A stretch of DNA of 64,000 nt from Viola odorata. Its lineage: Eukaryota > Streptophyta > Magnoliopsida > Malpighiales > Violaceae. Where the stretch lies: positions 37,745,475-37,809,474 of the forward strand of contig OY829545.1 in NCBI GenBank assembly GCA_963691705.1, given 5' to 3'. Numbering within the stretch: the first letter of the stretch is position 1; each line of letters starts with the position of its first letter. Below, in pieces: positions 31,463-43,453 of this stretch. The position numbers were made by a program, and so were the translations under genes. The notes beneath the pieces were generated by a model. That model was not told where the DNA came from and made no database searches. It saw only the letters and a program-made list of their open reading frames with translations.

Positions 31463-32277
31463 ATGAGCATGGAAATAAAATGATAAACAACCGAATATGA
31501 CAAGAGAATGTATTAAGCATGCTTTAGGCCTCTTAACCGGACCATACAACCCTTGAAACACCCTTTACTAAGATAAGGAAATTTAGCTACTCATAAATAT
31601 ATATAAACCGCAAGTAGAAGAAGAGAATAGCATAAACAATATTAAAAGAAAATAAAAGAGAAGTGTATTAGAATAAACCGATTGAGGAAATCAATGCTTT
31701 CCCTTTTACAAGCTGACGGCGGTGCTCAAAAGGAGGAAGGGAGAATCCCTAAAATTTAGGTAAAGAGAGAGAGTGTCCTAGGATTAGCCCCCTTTACAAA
31801 AACCCTAAAGTTTAGCTTAAATAGCCTAAAAAGTAGCTAATGGGACAAAATACAGCTAAGGAGAGAGGGAGCATCAGCGCATGAGAGGGTGACAACACAT
31901 AGGAAGGATGCGCCCATGGCAGGGAATATTCTGGGATCTTTTGGCAGCACCTGACGTCTTCTAGAAACGCTTGGAATCCCGTGCGAATCTTCGGAGATTC
32001 CTTTCTTTGTCTTTTGATCTTTGATCTGATGCGAAAATGTCAAGGGCACAAGACTGCTCACTGGTTTGGTTAGCATCGAGGGCACGATGACCTTCAGCTC
32101 TTCTAGACCTCGATGCTCCAAAGTTCCAGAAAGCCTTCCAAAATCACTCGCTTTCGCTCTTTTCTTCCTTTAGCCACTGATCTGCAAAAAGATGGGAAAA
32201 ATGGGCAAATCAGAAGTATCATGCCCTCAAAAGGGCAGAAATAAGGGAGAAAAACCTACAATAAAAACGTGCGATCA
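31463..32277 (-). repeat. 3' LTR fragment of Athila element D
   Basis: The minus strand starts TGATCGCACG after a CAGTGTGGGGA tract and follows the element I LTR in order: TTATTGTAGGTTTTTCT, GATACTTCTGATTTGCCCA, TTAGCTGTATTTTG. It breaks off at 31463 next to the Ogre-like LTR end, so the distal part is missing. Confidence 0.88.
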
Positions 32278-32299
32278 AACATCCCCACACTGCCCAATG

Positions 32300-33997
32300 C
32301 TCGCCTTCGGGCATTCACAAAACTAGAAATCACCGCAAGAAACAAACAGCATAATTAATCACACACAAATACAAACCGGTACCAAGCCAGACTTCACACA
32401 AAATCATTATCAAATCAGAGGGATAACGACCCCAAAGATCAAACTTTCCCACATTAGGCCCTTAAGCAGCAATCCTCACCAGATACATGTTTACACTCAC
32501 TCTCGCAAGCAAGGCTAAGTGTTTACCGCTCAAACTAAATGCACATAACACAACACAAAATCAAACTTGCACATCAATCTGAGTACACAGTACACATGCA
32601 TGAGCAATCATCAATCGAAAAGAATAACGCATCAGCAAAAAGAAAGAAAAGGGTAGGGTCGGAGAGAAAAGAAAGGAGACAAAAAAGAAATGGAAGTGAG
32701 GAGAAATGAAGAGAGAAAAGAAATAGATAGAGAGAGAAGAAAGAACCAGACAGAACCTAGATGGATTCCTTGGCTTATGAAAAAGGCGAAGTGGCAAGGC
32801 AGCTCTTATCGACGGCACGAAGGCGATTCGGGGGCTAGACGGAGGTATTCTTCTTCGAGGGCAGGAAGTTCTTCTCTTATTGCAGCGTTGGATGCGGATA
32901 CTCTTTAGTTCGTGTAATGCCCCCCTCTTTTTATTTTGAATTTTTGATTGATTTTTATTTATTTTTTTAATATGGAGGGGGCAAGAACTTTTAAAAAATC
33001 TGAATCTTCTGGGGCATGAAACTTTTGATTTTCTTCTTTTGGCTCTTGCCCTAGATCTTCTTCCAACATTGATGGTCTACTTCTTCGGCTTCCCTACACT
33101 TGAACTTTTCTAGGGGCTCGATTCTTTTCAAACTGGACTAGGGCTGAAGAATTTTTACTTTTCGGGCCCTAGAACTCTATTTTCTGCGCTGAAGTCTTAC
33201 TCTCTACTTCCCCACACTTAGCCTTGTCTGCACGTCCTTTGGATGTCTAGCCCTCGACGTTACCCTCAACAATCGCTACCTCACCTGCCAAGAAAAAAGA
33301 TCAAGAAAAAGTTCAAATGGTCAGGAGAGAATATGAAAAGAAGGGGAGCGTCGGGGGCGTGAAAAGGAAAGGGAGAAAAAGAAGAGAAGAGAGAGAGAAG
33401 AAACAAAAAGACATTGATGCGAAGTTTTTCATCAAATCGGAGCTTTCCCAAGTCTAATGGTGCCTATACCCAAGGATATCATGCAAGCTCAACCAATGCC
33501 TAGCTAAAGCATCCTAATCACTAAAGAAAAAAAATAGGCATAGAAGCTTAAAATGCTCACTGGGTGCTATTGTGATTACTGGTGTCTAGGCCTAGATATG
33601 GATATAAGGTTCAGCAGGCAAAAATGAGAACAGCTAGGTCTAGGCAAGGCGCTGGTGGTTCATACTTGTGCGCATATGATCGAAAGTGTGTGTCCATTCA
33701 AAGAGGTTTAAAAACTGGCAGTGGGAGAAATTTGACAAAAATTAAATTCCAAAGAAAAAATTTCACAAAAACACACAGTCATGCAAACAGCGGTAATTTA
33801 AACATGCTGTCACACAAGACAATCACAAATATATCCCTCCCCACACTTAGGCAACGCATTGTTATCAAAGCGGGAAGGGCACACAAAGAAGTTCAGCGAG
33901 AATTAAAAAGAAGTACAATATAAATAAAAATAAAGAGTAGGTGAAAATGTTTTTGGCCCTCCTCGAGGGCAGGAAAAATAAATTGTTCGGGGGGGTG
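32300..33997. other. 3' untranslated region of Athila element D
   Basis: Colinear with 26342-28074 of element I on the opposite strand, including the GAGGACAATGCGTTGCCTAA-type motif (about 33845-33864) and purine-rich blocks. No ORF. Confidence 0.65.
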
Positions 33998-35839
33998 TCA
34001 TTGGGGCGGGAGCTTGCTGCTGGCCACTTCAGTCGTCAAAGCCTGAAGTTCCGTGAGCACTGCTTGAAGTAGACGCTCGATCCTGAGAATCGGCTGGAGG
34101 GATGGATCAGATGGCTTGCTTGATTGATTGGCATCGGGGGCACGAGGGGCTACAGGGGGTCAGAGTCGTGAAAGGTTGGGGTAGTTGAAATCACCTCCAT
34201 GCTTCGTGCCCAAAACCTTCTCTCCTAAGGGTGTGCTTTCTATGGAAAACCTCAAAATACCATGTGAGATACATAAATGCCCCCTCCCATCAAGGGTACG
34301 GGTGTCTAAATCCTTAAATACAAGGGGCTCAATAAGGCCAGAAGAGTGCGAATCAATGTTATGCAGGTTCGCAACAAGCAACGCAATGAGAGATCCTAAA
34401 ATGGGGCCACGAGAGCCGTTCTGAACATGAATGATAGCAGCAACAATCCAAAATCCTAAATTAACCCTACGTTTACTTTTCATGCACCAAAGAAGAAAAA
34501 GTTCTTGCAAAGTTAACTGCCCTTAAGAGTTAAACCTAGTAGTAAAAGTAAGGGCTAGAACACGATGTAGAATTCTAAGGGCAGGGTCCATGATTTCATG
34601 CACTTTGGATGACTTAGAGTTGAATTCACAGCAGGGATAACAGTAAAGGCATTTTTATAAGCATTGGATTTCAAACCATCAGGGGTGAAAAAATTAAGCA
34701 TGCAGTTGAACTCATTAAGGGAAAGTTTGGATCACTGGTTCGCTAATCGAAAATTAATAAGACCAGGGGCAGCAGGGTTCGGGTCAAATTTGGGCGTAGG
34801 CCGAAAATGATCCGTGGCTACCCAAAAAGTAGTGAACAACTCAAGTGAGAGCTCAACATAGGTTGGGTGTTCTAAAAAGATCAGGGATTCCCAACCAATG
34901 TTACCTACGAGCTCTCGGACTCGAGATTCGAGTCTCATCTTTCTTAAAAATTCCAGATCCAGGTGCGCACACGGGCTAACGCCTCTGGAGTTCATAGCAT
35001 ACAACTTATCAAGCGATGCTTTATCATTAAAATTTAACCAAGCTTGTGGGTTAGAAAGGTCAGAAACAACTTGGAGAGAAGATGTTCGCGGGGTAGAGGC
35101 AAGAACTGGGATAGAGCCCTCGACGTCTGAATCGTCGTCTTGCCCACGACGAGCTTTCTTCGATGTTGTGGGCTTGCTTTGGACCTTTGAGGAAGATGTG
35201 GCTTTCCTCTTCTTTTCCCTTGGCGTCTAAGGCTCGGCTGGCTGCTCCGCTCTAGCCAGAGCTTTCGACTTTCCTTTTGCCGCCGCTTTCTTTATCGTGG
35301 CCTCCTTTTCCTTGGCTTTCTTCTCGCTCTCAGTTTTCTGGGCTGCTTCTTTCACAGCTTTTTCTTTCTCCAAATCCCCGTCTTCTTCTTCTTCCACGAC
35401 ATCATTCTCGCGGGACCCTTTTTCCTCGCTAGCGACAGTTTGCTCGACCTCCTCTTCTTCTAGACCGACAGGCGCCTCAACTTCGGGCTCAGATTTGGAC
35501 ACAAGGATGTCCTTCAAGGCATCATCCACCGTGAGGTTTTTCTTGGCCGTAGGTGAGGGCTTTTTGGGCGTTGCGGTGGAACTTGGTGGTTTCCTTGATA
35601 CTCGACCGGATCTGGTCATCGGAGAGGTCGCTGGAACTGAGTCGGTGACCTCTAGCTCGTCGTCTGACGGGTTTACAGCAGCGGAGATCGGCACTAGTTT
35701 GGTTACTTGAGGGATGGTTGGAGACAGTGGTTATTCTATGTCAGGGCCGAGGCTAAGGGAGTTAGGGATGGAGTTTTTGGTGGAGGAGGAGGATGGTTCA
35801 GGCCCTTCTGGTTCTTGAACCTTCCGTTTGATAGTCATG
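33998..35839 (-). pseudogene. ORF3 (Athila ORF-1-like) of element D
   Basis: Starts MTIKRKVQEPEG at 35839. The acidic middle encodes a stretch of Glu/Lys at 35260-35470. Conserved blocks follow: MNSRGVSPCAHLDLEFLRKM (34960s), LQELFLLWCMKSKRRVNLGF (34440-34510), SRGPILGSLIALLV, and a C-terminal leucine-rich helix ending at 33998. Frames break near 35227 and 34160 and elsewhere. It is colinear with 24450-26341, and the conserved blocks drift less than the acidic linker. No membrane segment is seen. Confidence 0.7.
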
Positions 35840-36392
35840 GGGAATGCTGAGAGAGGTGATTTGTGTGAAAGAGAGAGGTTGATTTTTTTGCTTTGATGGT
35901 GATGGGTTAGTGGAGTTGTGTTTGGATGTTTGTGAGAGGGATATGGATAATAGTTGGAGGGGAGATGTGAAAGGACGAGGGGGAGCGTGCTGAAAAGTGG
36001 CTGACGGCTGACAAGGTATTAATTAGGGTTACCTTTTTTATCTCCTGGGCTGAGGTGGCATCTTGGAACCAGGAGAGAGAGAGCGTGGGTCTGCGTATCC
36101 CAATCGTCTGCCTTTTTGAAAATTTAAAAAGATGCTAGTTAGAGCAGATAAAGACAAAAGGACAGAATAAGTGGAAAGATTATAATTAAAGAGAATAGAA
36201 TCATTTGGGAAAGGGAAAGGAGAGATCAGGGGATAAAAATAAGGAAAAGAAATCTTAACTAATAAAGGGGAAATAAAATAAAAAGCGAAAAGTAAAAAGT
36301 TCCAGAATTAAATAGAAGAGAGAAAGGAGAGAGAAAAGAATGGAACGACATTTGGAATGATGACAATCTAGGCCCCGACGTCTTCTGACAAT
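35840..36392. other. Spacer between pol and ORF3 of element D
   Basis: Purine-rich on the plus strand, non-coding, colinear with 23880-24449 of element I. Two 'CAATCTAGG(C/T)C(C/T)CGAC' motifs lie at 36364-36402. Confidence 0.65.
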
Positions 36393-37879
36393 CTAGGTCT
36401 CGACAGGTAGAGGATCCACTATCATTTCTTCAACGATTGAGGGCTTAAATGCTTCATACAAGGGCTTTAGCCTGTGGCCGTTCACTTTGAAGATCGTTCT
36501 CGTGTCAGGATTCTGAATTTCTATTGCACCGTGATCGAAAACTATCTTGACCATGGAAGGTCCAGACCATTTCGATTTTAGTTTCCCTGCAAACAGTCGC
36601 AAACTTGAGTTATACAACAATACTTTCTGTCCAATGGAAAACGTTTTGGGACGAAGGTGCCTGTCATGATAAGCTTTGGTCTTGCCCTTGTAGAGCAGAG
36701 CATTTTCATAAGCGTTGTCTAGCAATTCCTCTAGCTCCTGGATCTGTAAGCGTCGATTCTGGCCGGCATGCCCTAGATCTGTGTTCACTTTCCAGATGGC
36801 CCAAAACGCCTTGTGCTCTATCTCAATGGGTAGGTGACACGACTTCCCATAAATAAGTTTATAGGGCGTCATCCCTATCGGGGTCTTGAAAGTTGTCCAG
36901 TATGCCTAGAGGGCGTCATCCAACTTCAAACTCCAATCCTTTCGGGACTAGTTGACCATTTTCTCTAGAATAGACTTAATCTCACGGTTGGATACTTCAT
37001 CCTGGCCATTTGTCTGAGGATGATAAGCTATAGAGGTTCTGTGATGGACCCCATACTTGGTCAGAAGAAAGGTCACGACACGGTTGCAGAAATGGGTACC
37101 CCGATCACTAATGAGGGCACGAGGTGTACCAAACCTATTGAAGATATGGGTGCGTAGGAAGATCACTACCACCTTGGAATCATCTCCCCGAGTTGCCTTG
37201 GCCTCGACCCACTTTGAAACATAATCAACGACGAGAAGGATGTAGACATTGCTGAAGGAATTGGGGAACGAGCCCATGAAATCTATACCCCAGATATCAA
37301 AAATCTCGCATGGAATGATACTAGTCAGAGGCATCTGGTTCTTGGCCCCGATATTCCCAGTGGCTTGGCATCGAGGGCACGAAGCACAGAAAAGATAACA
37401 ATCCTTGAAGATGGATGGCCAGTAGAGACCGGCTTCCTAGACCTTGAGAGCAGTCTTCTTGGCCGCGAAGTGTCCTCCTTCAGTGGCTGAATGGCAGAAT
37501 TTTAGGATCTAGGGCACCTCGTCCATAGTGATGCAACTGCGTATGATCTAGTCCGAGTAGTGCTTCCATAAATATGGGCTATCCCAAGTATAGTACTTGG
37601 ATTTCCTTCGGATCCTGTTGCATTTGGATGGGGACGCATCTGCGGGGTAGGTACCAGTAGCACAAAAATTGGCTATGTCCGAGAACCATGGAAACTAAAC
37701 AGTATGGGCAAGACATAATTGTTCGTCTGGGAAGGTATCACGGATAGGCACTCGCGAATCATCCTCTTCGGCTGGAAGTCTACTTAAATTATCTGCTACC
37801 AGGTTTTCTCTTCCTTTCTTGTCCTTGATCAAGATATCAAATTCTTGTAACAACAAAATCCACCGAATGAGTCGGGAGT
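36393..37879 (-). pseudogene. Integrase and RNase H end of Athila element D
   Basis: Integrase runs from about 37700 to 36393. The catalytic core in the frame 37334-36948 is uninterrupted with D ([13 protein letters not shown]), D ([11 protein letters not shown]) and E ([13 protein letters not shown]) all present. The C-terminal part 36872-36393 is also open ([26 protein letters not shown]). Stops separate these parts (near 36907 and 36947). The RNase H tail ([21 protein letters not shown]) lies at 37790-37850. Confidence 0.88.
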
Positions 37880-38290
37880 GAAAAGTCCTATCCTTGTGGT
37901 AGCCACGTGTGGGCCATAAGACGAGGCACGTCCCGACGCCCCGGGGGTGAAAAGTCCTTTCCTTTTGGTAAACCGTGCTAATATAGGAGGCCCACTAAGA
38001 TGAGGCACGCCCCGGTATCCTTAGGGGTGAAAAGTCCAGTCCTTACACCGACCATTCTCGTGGAGACGGCTCGTTAAGGAAAGGCACGCCCTAGGGGAAT
38101 AGTAACTCCATCTTGGAAGTGAAAATCCTATCCTTGTGACCGGGCTAATATAGACGACTCATTAAGTGAGGGCACGATTCCGGGATGCGAGGACCGCCCG
38201 AAAGTGAAAAGTCCTAACGTTGTGACGGCCTATCCTGATCAGACGACTCACTAAGAAGAGGCACTTTTCGAGCCGATCGTGGTAATGTGG
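37880..38290. repeat. About 80-bp degenerate tandem repeats in the Tat B untranslated region
   Basis: Five units begin with GTGAAAAGTCC(TA)TCCTTGTG-like sequence at about 37882, 37957, 38036, 38117 and 38203. Each continues to a 'GACGACTCA(C/T)TAAG...GAGGCACG' block. Tandem repeats of this wording are a known feature of Tat-lineage untranslated regions. Confidence 0.85.
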
Positions 38291-38951
38291 AAACGCGAAG
38301 AATTGCGAAATCCCAGCAAGTAACCAGATGCGGAATCCCTGGTGAAGTGGGCTGGTTGAGAAAGCGATAACGAACGACACCGACACCCTAATATGGCAGG
38401 GGATTGGCTCCTACGGGTAACTAGTGTCCGTTATCGCATATCTCTTACTAATAAACATTAATTGAGAGTGTGCAGGATATTTTTGACTAACGGAGATATC
38501 AACGATCGAGATGACGACAAAGTTGTGTGACCCGTCAACGAGATCGACGCGAGGCCCATTGCACTGATTTCTACATGGTTCAAGGAATAAGGCCTAAAGA
38601 CCCTACTCGTTATCTCTTTTGATCGTGGGAACACTACTTCTTTTCTGTGGAATATCATTTCAACGATACTTCTAATCTGTGGAATATCATTTCTGATGAT
38701 GCCGAGCAGCGGTTAAGATGAACCTGGCGAAGCCCGTCAGCATAATCAGGATGACAATGGCGCGATGGCCGTGCTAAGCAAAACTCGAAGGAAAAGAAGT
38801 ACAGAAAAGAAACTCAACAACAAAGGAATCCAGTATCATAGATATGCTGCTGTTTAAAGCACCCACAAAAGGTCGCAAAAGCATACAAAAAAGATGGACA
38901 AAAAGAGGATGACGCTTAAATCCTCACAAAAAGATAGCGATAATACCCTGC
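38291..38951. other. Non-coding Tat B sequence
   Basis: Nothing coding. A 17-bp direct repeat CTGTGGAATATCATTTC occurs at about 38645 and 38680. Confidence 0.6.
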
Positions 38952-41313
38952 CTACGACTGATTTCCCGAGCTCTCCCGCCCCTGGTAGCCCTTTGACCTG
39001 GCTATACGGAAGCCTTCATCATTGAGATCAGCGGAATTCAGCAAAAAGGAGTCAGAAATAGCGTCACCTTTATAAAATTCTTCTCCATGAACCTCCACGA
39101 AATAGTCAGCCATGATGGCAGCAGTCCTTTCGACATACCACTAACACTTGACTGTTGTCTCTCTCTCAAGTGCCGCCTTCTCTTCTGCCAAGACAACCCT
39201 CTCTTCCGCCAGAGCCGCTTTCTCTCTCTCAAGAGCGACGCTCTTCAACTTTTTAGCTGACAGAGCGGCATTAGAATCGGCCAACAGTTGCTTCGCCTCT
39301 CTTGCCTCCTCTTTTACCACTTCCATGGACCTTATGCATTCTTGTCGCTCTTCCAACAACCTCTTCTTCTCTTCCTGCTCCTTTGGAATTTTGTCCGCAG
39401 AAGCGGCAAGGGCAGCAATCTTTTGCGACATGCGCTCTGTATAATGATGAAATCGGATGAGACCGGTAAAGAGAGTACAACGCAGCAAGTCAGCTTGCTC
39501 TTTATCCGCCTCGGCAGCAAAAGTGCTTTGTTCTTCGGAAGATGTTAGCATATGAGTGGCTAGGAATGAAGCAGTGATAGCATAGTTATCGCCCCTAATG
39601 GCTGCGATCCCTGAACTACGCAGCGTAGTCAGGTCCAGTTGATGGGTAACAGGCCCGACAGCATTAACTGAACTTACATCGGCCATGAGACTGGACACAA
39701 CAGCTCCCTCCCCGAAGCGCTTAAGCGCTGAAGCGTCAGAAGGTACAAAGACCGCGACAGGAGGGGAAGGAGGCTGGTTAGTGGAGGAACCCCCTTGAAG
39801 CCCGAAAGGGTCATGGGGTTGATAGGAGGAGAAGCCTGATAAGTCATCATTATAACCCAAGTTGGAAGAAAAATGAGGAACCTCATAGCCAAACGAGGGT
39901 GGAGAAGTCTCGAAAGGACCAGGAACGCCCATGTTCCAAAAAATGTTAACGACCTGGTTCTGGGGAGGTGGTGAAGAGTCAATGGCGGTTTGATGCTTTT
40001 CCCCAACATCAACTTGACTCGACGATAGGCTTGTGCCTTCTCCATTAGGTCCCTGCCTCTTCCTTGATTGATTCAGTACATGCCTCAAATCCATATTGCC
40101 CGACGGTACCGTATGGGTAGAAGCGGCAGAAGTGTCCTATGAAGAAAAATAATCACCAGACATGAAAAACAAGAGAAAATACAGAAAGGCACTGAAGAGC
40201 AGTACAAGAGATATCGTGGAGCATTTACAGCTACCGTTTCAGCGATAGGTGCTTTTGAAGAGGCTACCGCGTCCGAAGAAGGCGTGAGGATAGCAACGCT
40301 CCTTGTCTTCCTTTTCTTTTTTCCCTTTGCGGAAGCCTTAGAAGCGACTGGCTGAACAGGAAGAGCAGCAACTGATATGACAGGAACACCGATGGGTATG
40401 GTTGCATTTTCCTCACCAATCAGAGTAGAAGATGCTTGGGGAGGAATTGAAATAGTAACAGGCGGAACAACTAAAGTGGCGACGGTATCGACAGCTACAG
40501 TCGTTCGTTCAGCCTCCTTCCTTTGTTGAAGCCTTCTCAAGCGCCTCTTAACGCTCTCAGGAATGTACTTGGGATCAGTCACTGCAAAAGCACAAGACAA
40601 CGTTAGCATTAGTATCAATGGCAAAAATAAAAAAATGACACGATGTGAACGCTGATTTCTAGTTTGAGCAATTTGTCAAACCAGTTTTGCTCTGTCTCGT
40701 TAAGAGCCTCCCGGCGCCAAGCCCTGTCCTTGACGTCTTGGTTGAAACCAGACCGCCACCATGGGTCTGGAAGCTCAGGAGTTTCAATAACAAAAAATTG
40801 TTCTTTCCACCCATCAATGGAAGACTCCAGATGAAGGAGTTTCCAGGTGAAGTTGTTAAGGGAATCATCGTCATAACGGGGTGATATTGCTATCACACCC
40901 CGACGGTTGTACATTTGAAACAAAGATTTGAGTAATGCAAGGGAAGGAGAGGTAATTCCCTTGTACTTATAGAGTTCTAAAAATGCATAAACACAGCAGT
41001 ATGCATTTGGAGCTAACTGAACGGGACTCAGATCAAGAGAAGTGAGCAACTCTTGGATAAAAGAGTCAACCGGATACCAGAAACTGTAGTGAAACATCTG
41101 GGCATACAAGATTCTACGTTTACTAGTCAGAACGTTGTTCAGGCGTAAAGAATTAGGGGCAACAGAAACCTTGAAACCCTTGGGGATATTGGCACGATGA
41201 TCGGTTAAATGCTTATGGAGGATGACCGGAGAAGTAATAGTACTGGCTGTATTATCTATTTTCTCCTCATCGACCGATTTAGACCCAGAAGCACGAGTTT
41301 TACTTTTACCCAT
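38952..41313 (-). pseudogene. aORF1 of Tat element B (antisense gene with introns)
   Basis: Exon 1 (from MGKSKTRASG at 41313) encodes the N-terminal domain: RRILYAQMFHYSFWYPVD, LSPVQLAPNAYCCVYAFLEL, TWKLLHLESSIDGWKEQFF. It resembles the 'putative gypsy type transposon' family. Exon 2 (40581-40235) is a low-complexity Lys-rich linker. A 98-nt intron lies at 40137-40234 (GTAGCT...TTCATAG). The last exon (40136 down) ends in a long coiled coil (LEREKAALAEERVVLAEEKA). The first intron has lost its donor by deletion, and a TAG at 39141 precedes the conserved end (AAIMADYF). The start is chosen by comparison with copies A and C. Confidence 0.7.
40137..40234 (-). other. Intron 2 of aORF1-B
   Basis: GTAGCT donor and TTCATAG acceptor. 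It joins GAAACG to GACACTTCTGCC, keeps the frame, and occupies the same place as introns in copies A and C. Confidence 0.6.
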
Positions 41314-41970
41314 GGCAGAAAAAGAAAACAAAAAGATGAAGAAGACAACAAAGGGGAATAAAGAAATACCTTTCTAATAAGGAAACTGAAGCACCCAGAG
41401 GATGAAAAGTAGAAATGCAAGATGATTTGAGAGGATACAGAGAAAGCAGATTATCGAAAGAGGAAAAAAGAAACAAGTGTTGGGTTATAACCCTAAGAGG
41501 CCAAGCGAAACGACCGCTAGAATAGTCGTTGCGTGAGTGACAAGCGTGAGCAATGAGTACAACCCTAGAAAAGCGAGAAGACACTTTGATCCTATCAAAT
41601 CACGCTAGCCCTAGCGTCCTGACGAACAGACACGTGTCTCTGAACCATCCTGATCCCTCGCTCACATTAATGAGGGGATCTTGAGCATTAAATGATCCGA
41701 AAAGCAGAATCGCTTTATCGAAAAGAAGACAGGCATGATGACGTAAAAGTCAAGATAATGCGACTCAGCGAAAGCCGAGTTATCAGCTGGCAAGATAACG
41801 CCAAGAAGCAAATTAATCGTTATTCGGAGCGGAATGACAATCATTATTACGCTAGCGTTATCAATTATTACAAGCCAAACGAAGCCAATGTTTGGAGAAA
41901 AATAAAAACACTCTCAGGCGTTGCCTTACGCCAATCACGGAAGCGCTCCGTTATTGCCCCCGACATCTAC
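41314..41970 (-). promoter_or_regulatory. Upstream region of aORF1-B with TATA-like box and G-box
   Basis: On the minus strand a TTATAA box (41485-41490) lies about 170 bp, and a G-box CACGTG (41631-41636, in GACACGTGTC) about 320 bp, upstream of the aORF1 start. Copies A and C have both motifs in the same order. Confidence 0.5.
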
Positions 41971-43162
41971 TTCCTTTAATTTCTTCGGCATAGGGTCACC
42001 GCGACTGGATTGCTATTTCCTATTCTAAGCTTCTTCCCCTGAGCCGCGGAAGCATGACGAAGCCTAGAGTCGATATCCATGTCCTCAGTACCGCTGTCAG
42101 TCACTTCAATCTTAGGACGGTTCAGAGTCACTCCCATGTTCCGAATTGGCAACCACCTCTCAAGGAAGCGAGAGGTTTGGTTGGAAATGTCACGCCTGAC
42201 AACTGTCTTAAGGTTGAAGTAACCCTAAGTTTCTCTTCGGTGGAGCGGCAGGGTGACTGGAATTCTCAGGCGAAGGAGAAGGCGGCAAAGATTGAAGCGG
42301 CTTCACGTTCAAAGGAACATCCTTATCGCCCGACGGTTGATTTCCAACGTCGCCTGTCAACAAGGCACATCAGAACATTGAATAAGTCAAAGTGATAACA
42401 GGTGGAAAGAAACTTACTTATAGTACACTCCTCTATAAGCCTGTACAAGGCAAACTCTCGAATGCGGAAGGATGAACTTAGCTCTAGTAGCGTGTTCGTT
42501 TGGCGAAGCTCTTCCCTGGACAGTACTGTCGGGTTTACCCAAATGGAATCAATAAGACACCGATTGAAGACCCTAGGCCACGGGCGGAAAGGCAGTTTCA
42601 CGATGAAGAAACTGCTCTTCCAATCAACCACAGTCTCTTCAAAGCCCTGGAACTTCTGCCAGAATGACTGCACTGACGCGTCATTCCACCTCGGGGTGAT
42701 ATCTACCACACAGTTGCGGCACTTGAAGCTAAAAAACTTGCAAAATAAATTGACAGACGGGATAAAGATACCCCGCAACTCACAAGCGCGAATGAAGGCA
42801 TGAATCCCGCACCAGGAGGAAGGTGTAATCTGAGCGGGGTCAATGTCGTAATGACGCAGCAATCTTTTCACCACTTCATGAATGGGAAAGCAAAAACCGT
42901 AAAGGAACATCTTAAAATACACCATCCTATTGCTCCCCGATAGAGGGTCGTGAAGCCATTGACCAGCTTCAGGAATCTTGACGGAGTAACCAGGAGGAAA
43001 AAAGATACCGTTTTCCTCCAACTCAGCCTTCAATACCGTTTCATAAACAAAAACACTGGGCGTTCTCTCGATTTCTAAATGTATGGGCCGCTGGACACCC
43101 TTAGAAGACCTAGTTGTGGCCGTAGGCCACTGAGTATCCTTGGGAATCCTAGACGTGCTCAT
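41971..43162 (-). pseudogene. aORF2 of Tat element B (antisense gene, 3' part deleted)
   Basis: Exon 1 (43162-42400) starts MSTSRIPKDTQWPT. It encodes a domain homologous to that of aORF1: YFKMFLYGFCFPIHEVVKRL, ITPSSWCGIHAFIRACEL, then EETVVDWKSSFFIVKLP. A short intron (acceptor TTGACAG near 42357) leads to a frameshifted exon 2 (about 42356-41985) with VKPLQSLPPSPSP. That exon lacks the coiled-coil end present in copy A. It is dead in its second half. Confidence 0.65.
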
Positions 43163-43448
43163 AATGAATCAGCAAGAAGAAAATTTGAGGAAGATGAAGT
43201 AAAGTACCTTGAACAGAAGGCGGTGAGCAGACCGTCGGCGCCGACGAACGGTGATTGTAACTTCCTTTGAAACAAAAATGAAACTCAGAGAGAGAAGAAG
43301 GAGAAAAATTCCAAAGCGCAAGCAAAGAGTATTAAAAGAAAGCAGTTGCTCCCTCTTAAAGGCTAAGTTTGAAAATTGAACAGCCTATAAAAATGGGACA
43401 CGCCCCAAAGCGAAAGTGACACGTGGGAAAAAACCTCAGAAGGATATT
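43163..43448 (-). promoter_or_regulatory. Upstream region of aORF2-B
   Basis: Contains a minus-strand CCTTTAAGAGGG (about 43350-43361) and a G-box CACGTG at 43420-43425. Element A's aORF2 has CTTTAAGA and CACGTG (55353-55358) in the same order. Element A inserted just beyond, at 43449-43453. Confidence 0.45.
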
Positions 43449-43453
43449 TATGT
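43449..43453. repeat. Target-site duplication TATGT (left) of Tat A
   Basis: Matches 57630-57634. Both copies abut the LTR ends directly. Confidence 0.9.

Larger units (their letters stand above)
31463..37879 (-). mobile_element. Athila-type element D, 3' half only
   Basis: This is a second member of the element I family in the opposite orientation. Reading right to left it has the RNase H end, integrase, spacer, ORF3, 3' untranslated region, polypurine tract and part of the 3' LTR. It is cut at 37879 within RNase H (at RLIRW), where Tat element B sequence begins. Gag, protease, RT and the 5' LTR are absent. Confidence 0.9.

Noticed and set aside
37880..38290. CRISPR-like array
   Set aside because: Units are about 80 bp, degenerate, without unique spacers of fixed length, and match Tat untranslated-region repeats in a plant genome.
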